This document shows positions 1 to 7,466 of a stretch of DNA of 8,702 nt, piece after piece (position 1 is the stretch's first letter; each line of letters starts with the position of its first letter). Under the pieces are notes generated by a model, which was not told where the DNA came from, did not search any database, and was given only the letters and a program-made list of their open reading frames with translations. Source of the stretch: Lachnospiraceae bacterium UBA1766 (GTDB lineage Bacteria > Bacillota > Clostridia > Lachnospirales > Lachnospiraceae); assembly GCA_002314715.1 (NCBI GenBank), contig DCGY01000099.1:1-8702 (forward strand). The letters are read 5' to 3'. The position numbers and the translations under genes were made by a program.

Positions 1-32
1 GGCCCAAAGCCCCTCTTTCGATTGTGCACAAA

Positions 33-3000
33 TTACTTCTTACGTTTCTTTTTTTTACTGATTACCACAACAAATGCTGCCAGGGCCAAAACCACTCCGC
101 CACCGCCTGCAAGACCTATGGCGGTCCAATTGGTTTTCTCTTCCTCGGTTACCAGACAGAATACTCCCTCGTTGCCAAGCATCTCCACTTCTTCATAGCT
201 TCCCATGGATTTGGAATTCAACGCACGCCACTTATTTTGGTCCAGACGATATACGGTTGTAGTCCCCTGCTCGATATTCAACAGACGAATCTTGGTAACA
301 GCATCCTCCTCCAAGCCTGTCTTTTCCATGGTCACCCGATATGCGTGAACCTTCGCTCCTTCCGCCAGATTAGAAGGAAGTTTTCCTGCGTATTCTTCAA
401 TGTGAACAGACGACGACTCCGTGAAGGTACCGGAAGCCAACACCATTGCCTTTTGATTCTCGTTCTTTTCACCGGACAACACCGTGACAATAGAGGTTTC
501 CACCGCCTGTATTACAATGTTTCCTTCCAACGTACTTCCGTCAAAACCTTCCCATTCCATATAATCACCGGAATCGGTTTTCAGGGAAGGATACTCCAGA
601 TTTGCCAGTTCGAAACCGTAGGGGAGAATAGAAGCCTGCACCACATTCTCCTGCGTATCCAAAAACGTTACCGTCAACTCCCAGAACGCATTGGGCACAT
701 TCTCCATGGTCAGGAGGGTTTGATAGGAAACCGGTTCCGCCACTCCCACATAGCTGACCCCGTTAATTCCGTAGAGTTTGGTGCTGACGTAATAATTTCC
801 CTCCATACGGTCCTTGATATTGCTGCGAATAATGGTAATGTCATCCTGGTCCTTGGCATCCTCTCTGTCCTGACCGGCGACAGCACCCACAAATCCATCT
901 GCCGACAAAATGGTTACCATGGAATAACACTCCTTGATATATTCTGCCTGACCGGCAATTCCGCCTACGTATTTGCTTCCCCGAAGGACAGCATTGGAGC
1001 TGCAATGATCAATGATACCGCAACTGATTCCCGCGATTCCGCCAATGTAGTTTCCGGTTTCACTTTGGATTCTTCCGCTTCCCAGGGAATCGGTAACATA
1101 TCCAATTTCCAGATTACCCACGATACCGCCGCCCTTTTCATTCTTCACGGTAATGAATCCGCTGTTGTTGCAACCCATTAACACTGCTCTTGCCAGATAT
1201 CTGCCACCAACTTTCAGCTTGGTGGAGGTTTCATTATCCGCAATTTCTCTTCCCATGGCACCGGCAATACCGCCTACGTTTCGATCGCCCTGCACCACTC
1301 CTTCGTTGACACAGTCAAATACACGGGATGCATTTGTGGATTCCGGATCCTCCGCAGACTTATCCTCTACGAAATCCTCTCCGTTTGCAAGACCCTCAAT
1401 GTGATCCAATTTATCAACCAGCAAATTGAAAATCTCGTTCATTTTATCGTTGATGGCCCGCATGTCTTTTTCCAAAATCTCGGAATGACGATAGGCATGA
1501 TTATCCAGTCGATTTAAAAGCGAATTAATGGTATCCAGCTGTGTTTTCAGGGTATCGGAATTCTTATCGAAATTATCGCTGAAATTCACCGCTCTCAATT
1601 CCGGTAAAGAGTTCAGATAATCCAAAATCCCCTGCAATTCCTTGCCGGCTGACTGCATGGATTCATTCATGGCTCTGGCATCCGCAGAAAGCTGCTCCAG
1701 GTCATCATTTGCATTCTCCAAAGCATCCTCCGCATAAGGCCCGGTAACCTTAAAGATGGTATTGGCATTGCCAAGCATTCCACCGCTTGCCACTCCCGCA
1801 TCCGATACATATTCCATTAAATCCAACAACAAATCAGCCAATTCCTGAATTTCATCTTCCGTCAAATCTTCTGCTTTTTTTGCATTTCCAAAATCATCCG
1901 TCAAAAGATCACGAATTTCATCCGAGGTATTTGAAATATTGTTTACCTCTTCCACCAACTGATCGGTCTGATTCTCCAGTTCATCCTTTGCATTGTCTAC
2001 CGTGTCTTTATTGTTCTGCAGTACAAACCACATTGTCAAATAAGCCGGCTGATTGTCCAATGCGGTCACATCAAATCGGTACAAATCCGAGTCTGCATAT
2101 TCCTTGGTGCATAGAATCTCCTGTCCGTCTTCACGCATCAGTGTAAACTTTTGCAATGCGTAGCCGGTATCCGAAAGAATCTGAATCGTACCTTCCCTGC
2201 CGGAAACATAATAGTTTGCCTTGCCGCCAACCGTATCACTGATGGGAATCACCGTAACCGGCTGATAGCTTGCTATAATTTCAATATCCGCGGATATACC
2301 GTCAGGTACCTGGTAATCGTACACATTCTTTTCAACCATGGATGCCAGGTTTTCTCCACCGGCAATATACAACGCTTCCAGGTAATAATGAGTTTCATTT
2401 GCACACACAATTTTTATGGAATCCTGTTCGGTTACGGAAGCCTTATCCACCAGTACCGAACCACCCACACCCGATACACTGTTGACACGATAATAGAGTC
2501 CCTGTTTCTTCTCAAACACGGTCTCGATACAAACCGGATTGGTCAAAGAGCCTGCTGCCAAATCATAGGTATATACACCCGTTGTCTCATTGGAACTTAA
2601 CTCCTCCGCCGGAATGGTATATGTATTCGGTCCTCCCGCCGCACTGTCGGTTACCACCAGATGGTTCACCTGGTAGCCATCTGCACAGGTAATCACCACA
2701 TTGGTATTTCTGGTAGTCGGATTGGTATATGTTACAACCGTACCACCCACATTTGAAACCGCATAGACACCAGTATCCTCCGTGGGATGGTAACGGAAGG
2801 TGCCCTCTGCCACCACATCACAAGCCGGCATCACAAAGGTATAAGACAGACCGGCCTGAAACGGAATATCCGCGCCTGTAGCATCCTGAATCTTTACGGA
2901 ATCCGCATCCAGTTCGTAACCCGCCATTGCTGTAATGGATAACGTAACTGTTTCCCCCGGCATAGCTAAAATCGGGTCTGCGGTAATCGTTCCACCGGTA

Positions 3001-4847
3001 CCGGTTACCACCTTTACCGAATGAGCGCCCTCCTTTTTTTGGAAGGTCACCACTACATTTCCGGATTTACCCGTAACCACTGTCGGAAGTGTCACACTGT
3101 CGGAATCGGAATACAGATTATCCCCTCCGTCCAGCGTAACACTGATTACTTCATACCCATCGGCAGGCTCTATTTTTAACGTCGTCCGGTCGGAAGACAG
3201 ATACGCATGACCTCCCGCATTGGAAGAAATCACATAATTTCCTCCCACATATGCAAAAACTGCTTTTACTGTCTGATTCTGAGCCGGCATGGAATCAATT
3301 ACAAAGGTATCCTCCGAAACCTTATCGGTCACATCCTGCTCAACACCCTGATAGGGAGTTAAGGTCAATTTCTGTAATTGATACCCCGGATCGCATTTCA
3401 CCGTTATGGTTACCTTAGCACCCTCTGCCGGATTATTGTTGTCCGAAGAAAGACTTCCTCCCTCTCCTGCCAGCAAAGCCAATCGCTTCTGCTTTGCCGG
3501 ATCGTAAGCGTCGTTTTCCATTTGATCCTGAATATCCAGGTCCTTTCGAAGTCTGTCCATATCATCCAAAATCAAATCCGCCGTATCCAACGCAGAGTTC
3601 ACATAGGTTACCACCACTTCAAAGTGATTCATGGCATAATCAATACGTCTGGCCAACTCATTGATAACATCCACATTCTTCTTAATCACATCCCGCATTT
3701 CATCCAACAACGCATCTGCGGTATCTCCGGCCGCAGAAGATTCCGCGTTGATATCCTGAAAATCCTTGTGCAAATCATCTCCCATGCTTTCCATATGGGA
3801 AATCATATCATTCATCATGTCATGAAGTTCATCCACGCGGGTATCCAATTCATCTACATCCTCATAGATGGTCTTCGGTTCGAACTGACCTACAATTCCG
3901 CCTACATCCTGTTTTCCGTACACACGTCCATAGTTTTCACAGCGAATAACCTGGCCGGCGTGGCGTCCTACGATACCACCCACATTTTTACCGGAGTGGG
4001 GATATCCAACAATTGCCTTATTCTCACATCCGGCAATAATTCCGTCACTATATCCCGCGATTCCACCAAAGTCCGTACCATCCTCGATTTCTTCATTGAT
4101 GGTTCCAAACACGGAAGATACCGAAAGAGATGCGGAAGACCCGGTATCAATTTCCATCCATTCCGTGCCGCTGTTTACACCGGCCTGGTTGAGACAGTCG
4201 GTAATCACACCTCTGTTTTCACCGACAATTCCCCCCACCTTATGTGCACTGTTGATTGTACCGTTGCTGGCACAGCGAATAACCGAGCCGCTATTACCAT
4301 TCAATCCGACAATGCCACCGGTAATTCCTACTCCGTTAATGGTCCCGCGAAAAGCACAATTTCGGATGGTTCCCGCATTGATTCCTGCAATGCCACCCAC
4401 ATTATTTTTGCTGTCTTCACAGGAAAGGTTTCCGTTTACCACCAAATCCCTGACCACGGCCCCCTTTTCCACGTAGCGAAACAATCCCAAGCTCTCGGAA
4501 CCGGTTGATAAATTTAATCCGGAGATAACATGGTTTTCTCCGAAAAACGTTCCGGAAAAGCTGGTAATTCCCGCAAAACTACCATTCTCGATGCATTCAC
4601 TGATATCCAAATCACTTTTTAAATGCACTTCTCTTCGTTCACTGTAGTTGGCAATCTTGCAATCATTTGCAAAATCCAAAAAGTCCTCTACCGTATAAAT
4701 GGAAACATCCTGCGTAAGCTCCACTCCGAGAGTCGGATTAACCACGTTTTCCTCATTCGCCAATGCGACAAGCGGTGTCTGGGTAACCACCAGGAAGAAA
4801 GACAGGAAGAGGGACAGCATACGAATCGATTTAGCCTTGTATCTCAT
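33..4847 (-). CDS. Giant membrane-anchored surface protein with GLUG repeats, coiled coils and InlB-like repeats
   Basis: This 1604-residue protein is predicted to be exported and anchored on the outer face of the membrane; its exact function is unknown. Residues 1-30 form a signal peptide with a basic start, a hydrophobic core and a likely cleavage after ALA. Residues 40-140 look like a beta-helix cap. GLUG repeats (GGIVG/GGIAG motifs) occupy about 150-320 and 1179-1330. Heptad coiled-coil segments lie at about 330-445 and 945-1155. Between them, about 455-943, are roughly six InlB-like/bacterial beta repeats. A further beta repeat (about 1392-1450) and a juxtamembrane beta domain precede a transmembrane helix (about 1574-1597) and the tail KKKKRKK. 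There is no LPxTG sortase motif. I chose the ATG at 4847 because AAGGAGGA lies 7 bases upstream; an in-frame ATG at 4868 has no comparable site. The gene overlaps the transporter gene by 17 bases, suggesting translational coupling. The domain order is seen directly; a role as transporter partner is inferred. Adhesin or scaffold are alternatives. Confidence 0.9.
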   Translation of the reverse strand: MRYKAKSIRMLSLFLSFFLVVTQTPLVALANEENVVNPTLGVELTQDVSIYTVEDFLDFANDCKIANYSERREVHLKSDLDISECIENGSFAGITSFSGTFFGENHVISGLNLSTGSESLGLFRYVEKGAVVRDLVVNGNLSCEDSKNNVGGIAGINAGTIRNCAFRGTINGVGITGGIVGLNGNSGSVIRCASNGTINSAHKVGGIVGENRGVITDCLNQAGVNSGTEWMEIDTGSSASLSVSSVFGTINEEIEDGTDFGGIAGYSDGIIAGCENKAIVGYPHSGKNVGGIVGRHAGQVIRCENYGRVYGKQDVGGIVGQFEPKTIYEDVDELDTRVDELHDMMNDMISHMESMGDDLHKDFQDINAESSAAGDTADALLDEMRDVIKKNVDVINELARRIDYAMNHFEVVVTYVNSALDTADLILDDMDRLRKDLDIQDQMENDAYDPAKQKRLALLAGEGGSLSSDNNNPAEGAKVTITVKCDPGYQLQKLTLTPYQGVEQDVTDKVSEDTFVIDSMPAQNQTVKAVFAYVGGNYVISSNAGGHAYLSSDRTTLKIEPADGYEVISVTLDGGDNLYSDSDSVTLPTVVTGKSGNVVVTFQKKEGAHSVKVVTGTGGTITADPILAMPGETVTLSITAMAGYELDADSVKIQDATGADIPFQAGLSYTFVMPACDVVAEGTFRYHPTEDTGVYAVSNVGGTVVTYTNPTTRNTNVVITCADGYQVNHLVVTDSAAGGPNTYTIPAEELSSNETTGVYTYDLAAGSLTNPVCIETVFEKKQGLYYRVNSVSGVGGSVLVDKASVTEQDSIKIVCANETHYYLEALYIAGGENLASMVEKNVYDYQVPDGISADIEIIASYQPVTVIPISDTVGGKANYYVSGREGTIQILSDTGYALQKFTLMREDGQEILCTKEYADSDLYRFDVTALDNQPAYLTMWFVLQNNKDTVDNAKDELENQTDQLVEEVNNISNTSDEIRDLLTDDFGNAKKAEDLTEDEIQELADLLLDLMEYVSDAGVASGGMLGNANTIFKVTGPYAEDALENANDDLEQLSADARAMNESMQSAGKELQGILDYLNSLPELRAVNFSDNFDKNSDTLKTQLDTINSLLNRLDNHAYRHSEILEKDMRAINDKMNEIFNLLVDKLDHIEGLANGEDFVEDKSAEDPESTNASRVFDCVNEGVVQGDRNVGGIAGAMGREIADNETSTKLKVGGRYLARAVLMGCNNSGFITVKNEKGGGIVGNLEIGYVTDSLGSGRIQSETGNYIGGIAGISCGIIDHCSSNAVLRGSKYVGGIAGQAEYIKECYSMVTILSADGFVGAVAGQDREDAKDQDDITIIRSNIKDRMEGNYYVSTKLYGINGVSYVGVAEPVSYQTLLTMENVPNAFWELTVTFLDTQENVVQASILPYGFELANLEYPSLKTDSGDYMEWEGFDGSTLEGNIVIQAVETSIVTVLSGEKNENQKAMVLASGTFTESSSVHIEEYAGKLPSNLAEGAKVHAYRVTMEKTGLEEDAVTKIRLLNIEQGTTTVYRLDQNKWRALNSKSMGSYEEVEMLGNEGVFCLVTEEEKTNWTAIGLAGGGGVVLALAAFVVVISKKKKRKK
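858..1313 (-). repeat. C-terminal GLUG repeat block of the surface protein
   Basis: This encodes residues about 1179-1330. GLUG motifs (VGGIAG, GGGIVG, IGGIAG, VGGIAG and the degenerate VGAVAG) begin near 1191, 1239, 1268, 1294 and 1320, with rung cysteines at 1179, 1226, 1282 and 1307. It mirrors the N-terminal block on the other side of the coiled-coil and InlB-like region, so the two blocks might stack into one solenoid in the folded protein. Confidence 0.75.
2019..3485 (-). repeat. About six divergent InlB-like beta repeats in the surface protein
   Basis: This encodes residues about 455-943. Units of roughly 65-90 residues show a Gly-Gly turn near the start, a central DGY/PGY/AGY-type turn and an end resembling VxAxF (for example VKAVFAY at 528-533, IIASYQP near 857-863). 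Approximate units: 455-540, 537-603, 608-684, 694-779, 785-862 and 864-943. They resemble the divergent InlB B-repeat / bacterial repeat domains of Firmicutes surface proteins. DNA identity between copies is low, so this is an old protein-level repeat. Confidence 0.7.
3888..4400 (-). repeat. N-terminal GLUG repeat block of the surface protein
   Basis: This encodes residues about 150-320. Six VGGIVG/GGIAG-type motifs begin near residues 150, 177, 204, 260, 289 and 315. Most are followed by a turn and a short (I/V)xxC strand, with cysteines at 164, 192, 218, 274 and 303. The spacing of about 25-30 residues is typical of GLUG motifs, which form rungs of a right-handed beta-helix. Confidence 0.8.
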
Positions 4848-7368
4848 TTGTATTTCCTCCTTCATCAAGTGTTTCTCCTACGGATGTCTCCTCTGCAGGT
4901 GGCTCCTTTATCACCGGATTCCCATTATCGTCCAAAAGTACGGCATTACCCGCCTTCATCAAAACATTCACATTACCACGAATGGTCGCATGCATCACGC
5001 CCACTACCGTACCATCAATATGTCCCTGTACCAATCCGTCTACACGTACCAAACCGGAGGCACTTTGGGTGGCAACCGGCAAATTCATTTTCACATCAAA
5101 GCTGGTCTTTTCAATAATCTTATCTCCCAAAAGCAGAATCTGGGGGAGTGCAAATAATACGGCTATAATTGAAATAATGGTTCCTCTTCCCAAGCACTCT
5201 CCGATACCGCTGATACAAGGTTCACTGGTCATTCTACCAATCAATGTTCCGGCCAAAACCATCATGCTTCCGGAGGTAACAATCGTGGGGAATGCGAAAT
5301 TCATGGTATCGATAATTGCATCCTTTTGAGACATCTCCTTCTTCATTTCCTGATATCTGCTGGATACCACAATCGCATAGTCAATATTGGCACCCATCTG
5401 AATGGAGCTTACAATCAGATAACCCATAAAGAACAGATTGGTCTGCTTCAGGTAGGGGAAAGAGAAATTCAGCCAAATACAGCCCTCAATAACAATAATC
5501 AGAAGGACAGGCATTCCGGCAGACTTAAAGGTAAACAGCAGTACCACCAAAACAATTAACGCAGACGCTACATTTACCACCGTATTATCTCTGGTAAAGG
5601 TGGTCTTTAAATCCTTCTGGCTGGTGGATTCACCTACCACCAACACATCTGCATCCTCCCCATAATACTTTTTGGCAATATCGTGAAGTTCCTCCAGGAA
5701 GGCAAAGGTTTCCTCTCCCTCCTGGGGCAAGGTCAAATACAAAAGCATACGGTCAAAGTTCTCACCTTGTAGCTGATTTTTGGCAATGGTAATCATGGTA
5801 TATGCATCGTCTACCGTCTTTTGCTTCTCATCATCAAGCGTCACATAGCCTTCTTCAATCTCCTGATGAAGGAATAAAAACATATCGATAAACGGTACCT
5901 TGTAAGTAGATATACCGCTGATTAATTTGGCATAGTTTTCGTCGTCAATCGCATAGGCGGCATACAATAATTCCGCCATCTCCGTATCCACTTCTACCAT
6001 TTCCGCGAACTCTCTGGCATTTAATTTCTCGGTAAGCATTCTACCGTCCATAGCCTCCGTATTGGCAAGACCCATACTGGATTTCACTTCCGGGCGCTGG
6101 TCCAATTCCTTCAAAAGTTCTGCTTCCTTCTCGTAATCATTTCCGGGAACCACCAGTGCCACCATGTTTGAAGAACTGAAAGTGTCATCCATCAACTGAT
6201 CAATGATATCCTTTTCACTATGCTTTACCGTTTCAATTTGTGAATAACCGTACACATAAGGACACTTGGAGGAGAAATAGTAAGCCACCAGAATAAGTCC
6301 CACAAATAAAAACGGAATCACCTTTCTGGTCGCATAAGCAAACCGTCCCACAAACGGAATCTTCGGAACAAAGCTTCTGTGCGTGGTCTTTACCATCAGA
6401 TTTGAGAACAATAAAATCAAACCCGGCATCAGCAAAAATACCGTTAATAGACTCAATAAAATCGCTTTAATCAAAACAATCGCCAAATCCGGTCCAATAC
6501 CAAACTGCATAAACATCATTGCCACCAGACCACCAATCGTAGTTAAGGAAGAAGAACAGATTTCCGGAATTGCCTTACTGAGCGCAATAATAATTGCCGA
6601 ACGGTCATCGGTTCTCTTTCTTTCATCCTTAAAACGATTCAATAGGATTACCGCATAGTCAACTGACAAGGCTAACTGCAAAACGATCGTTACGCTATCG
6701 GATACAAAAGAGATGGTACCAAGAACAAAGTTGGTACCACTGGCCAGAGCCGCAGAAGTCAAAAACGTCATAATCATTACCGGCACTTCCGCATAGGAAT
6801 CACTGGTAAAAATCAATACCAGCAATACAATAATCGCTACATAAAACGTTATGGAAAGCATTTCCTTGGCAATGGTTTCACTCGCCTGGTCTCCCAGTTC
6901 CGTGGATACAAATAAATCATATCCTTCCAGTTCCTGATTCAGCTTTTCCATCGCTTCCAGGCATCGATCATCCTTTTCCCCATAGATAAAAGTAACCGTA
7001 AACAGTGCGGAAAAATCATTGTAATGCTCTGTGGTATTATCAAACATTACCATATAAACATAATCCAAATCCGTAATACGGTCTTTTAATTCCTCCGCGT
7101 CTTCATAGGAAATATTGGCAATCATGTACTTCGCTGTACCATAGGTCACGAATTGGTCCTCCATTCGGTCCAATCCCACTGAGGTTTCCGAAGAAGACGG
7201 CAGATATGCCGACAGCGCGTTTTCTACCGACACCCATTTGGATGCCACCAGGGAAAAAATAATCGCAATGGTAAAAATCAAAAAGAATAAATTTCTCTTA
7301 TCTACAATAAAACTGGAGGCCTTCATCATAAAAGAAGGTTTTTCTTCCGGCTGATTCTGTTGGTTCAT
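4831..7368 (-). CDS. MMPL/RND-superfamily transporter (YdfJ-like), 12 transmembrane helices
   Basis: This 845-residue integral membrane protein belongs to the MMPL branch of the RND superfamily, whose members export lipids or other hydrophobic compounds using the proton gradient; the substrate here cannot be read from sequence. It has the typical pseudo-duplicated plan: TM1 (about 28-46), an outer porter loop (47-170), TM2-TM6 (172-325), TM7 (350-366), a second outer loop (367-595) and TM8-TM12 (596-748). SVDYAV (Asp237-Tyr238, TM4) and NIDYAI (Asp663-Tyr664, TM10) match the Asp-Tyr proton-relay pairs known in MmpL3. After TM12 there is an unusual tail of about 90 residues: a Gly/Val-rich, bactofilin-like stretch (about 770-812), then an acidic end. 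I chose the ATG at 7368 because AAGGAG lies 5 bases upstream; a TTG at 7383 is in frame but has no such site. It is the first gene of an operon with the surface-protein gene and is divergent from the TetR gene, its likely repressor. Confidence 0.95.
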   Translation of the reverse strand: MNQQNQPEEKPSFMMKASSFIVDKRNLFFLIFTIAIIFSLVASKWVSVENALSAYLPSSSETSVGLDRMEDQFVTYGTAKYMIANISYEDAEELKDRITDLDYVYMVMFDNTTEHYNDFSALFTVTFIYGEKDDRCLEAMEKLNQELEGYDLFVSTELGDQASETIAKEMLSITFYVAIIVLLVLIFTSDSYAEVPVMIMTFLTSAALASGTNFVLGTISFVSDSVTIVLQLALSVDYAVILLNRFKDERKRTDDRSAIIIALSKAIPEICSSSLTTIGGLVAMMFMQFGIGPDLAIVLIKAILLSLLTVFLLMPGLILLFSNLMVKTTHRSFVPKIPFVGRFAYATRKVIPFLFVGLILVAYYFSSKCPYVYGYSQIETVKHSEKDIIDQLMDDTFSSSNMVALVVPGNDYEKEAELLKELDQRPEVKSSMGLANTEAMDGRMLTEKLNAREFAEMVEVDTEMAELLYAAYAIDDENYAKLISGISTYKVPFIDMFLFLHQEIEEGYVTLDDEKQKTVDDAYTMITIAKNQLQGENFDRMLLYLTLPQEGEETFAFLEELHDIAKKYYGEDADVLVVGESTSQKDLKTTFTRDNTVVNVASALIVLVVLLFTFKSAGMPVLLIIVIEGCIWLNFSFPYLKQTNLFFMGYLIVSSIQMGANIDYAIVVSSRYQEMKKEMSQKDAIIDTMNFAFPTIVTSGSMMVLAGTLIGRMTSEPCISGIGECLGRGTIISIIAVLFALPQILLLGDKIIEKTSFDVKMNLPVATQSASGLVRVDGLVQGHIDGTVVGVMHATIRGNVNVLMKAGNAVLLDDNGNPVIKEPPAEETSVGETLDEGGNTNEIQG
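4855..4862 (-). promoter_or_regulatory. Ribosome binding site that fixes the surface-protein start
   Basis: Read on the minus strand this is AAGGAGGA, a near-perfect Shine-Dalgarno sequence 7 bases before the ATG at 4847. It lies inside the 3' coding end of the transporter gene, so ribosomes finishing the transporter can re-initiate here. It rules in favour of the 4847 start over the in-frame ATG at 4868. Confidence 0.85.
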
Positions 7369-7373
7369 ATAAA

Positions 7374-7379
7374 CTCCTT
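7374..7379 (-). promoter_or_regulatory. Ribosome binding site that fixes the transporter start
   Basis: On the minus strand AAGGAG sits 5 bases before the ATG at 7368. It overlaps the codons that would follow the in-frame TTG at 7383, which makes that TTG an unlikely start. Confidence 0.8.
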
Positions 7380-7404
7380 CCAAAGAGCATTATCATTTGT
7401 ATTT

Positions 7405-7413
7405 ATTATAACA
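7405..7413 (-). promoter_or_regulatory. Candidate extended -10 promoter for the transporter operon
   Basis: Read on the minus strand, 7413-7405 is TGTTATAAT, a perfect extended -10 (TGn-TATAAT). This class can work with a poor -35, and none is obvious at the expected distance. Transcription would start near 7398, about 30 bases before the transporter ATG. The element overlaps the ACAAGTG half-site at 7411-7417, so a repressor bound there would block it. Confidence 0.45.
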
Positions 7414-7434
7414 AGTGTTGATTTTCTCACTCGT
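7411..7434. promoter_or_regulatory. Candidate TetR operator (imperfect inverted repeat)
   Basis: ACAAGTG at 7411-7417 faces CACTCGT at 7428-7434; six of seven positions are complementary, with a 10-base spacer. The element covers the -35 of the plus-strand promoter and touches the extended -10 on the minus strand, so a dimer bound here could repress both directions. A third related half-site, CACTTAT, lies at 7501-7507. The match to a TetR operator is inferred from position and symmetry, not from a known consensus. Confidence 0.35.
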
Positions 7435-7446
7435 GTCTATTATAAT
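7418..7446 (+). promoter_or_regulatory. Candidate sigma-A promoter for the TetR gene
   Basis: TTGATT at 7418-7423 and a perfect TATAAT at 7441-7446 are separated by 17 bases, an optimal sigma-70/sigma-A layout. Transcription would start near 7453, leaving a leader of about 150 bases before the GTG. A weaker second candidate lies closer to the gene: TTGTCC at 7515-7520, 16 bases, TAATAT at 7537-7542. Confidence 0.55.
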
Positions 7447-7466
7447 GTTGTCCATAAAAAAGGCAA
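7439..7466 (-). promoter_or_regulatory. Alternative promoter for the transporter operon
   Basis: On the minus strand TTGCCT (7466-7461) and TATAAT (7444-7439) are 16 bases apart. The -10 overlaps the plus-strand -10 of the TetR promoter because the octamer ATTATAAT (7439-7446) is its own reverse complement. The start would fall near 7432, giving a leader of about 64 bases. The -35 match is modest, so this is less certain than the plus-strand promoter. Confidence 0.35.

Noticed and set aside
1..32. Terminator after the surface-protein gene
   Set aside because: Only 32 bases remain before the window edge and no hairpin with a T-run is visible, so the operon end cannot be judged.
24..1181. 385-codon plus-strand ORF opposite the 3' end of the surface-protein gene
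   Set aside because: It is antisense to a protein with clear GLUG and membrane-anchor features. Its translation shows no recognisable domain and no convincing ribosome binding site, so it is a shadow frame.
1383..3860. YhgE/Pip-type domain in the helical segments
   Set aside because: YhgE-like proteins often sit beside MMPL/TetR genes, but the typical Gly/Ser/Ala-rich repeated helical pattern and multiple C-terminal membrane helices of that family are absent.
3378..4508. 376-codon plus-strand ORF opposite the GLUG/coiled-coil region
   Set aside because: Its His/Ile-rich translation is typical of the antisense of this coding sequence and contains no known motif.
4848..4868. Earlier in-frame ATG (4868) as start of the surface-protein gene
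   Set aside because: The AAGGAGGA site lies downstream of this ATG and is placed correctly for the ATG at 4847. The later start also gives a cleaner signal peptide.
7369..7383. In-frame TTG at 7383 as start of the transporter
   Set aside because: It would put the strong AAGGAG site inside the coding region, and a standard ATG follows at the right spacing.
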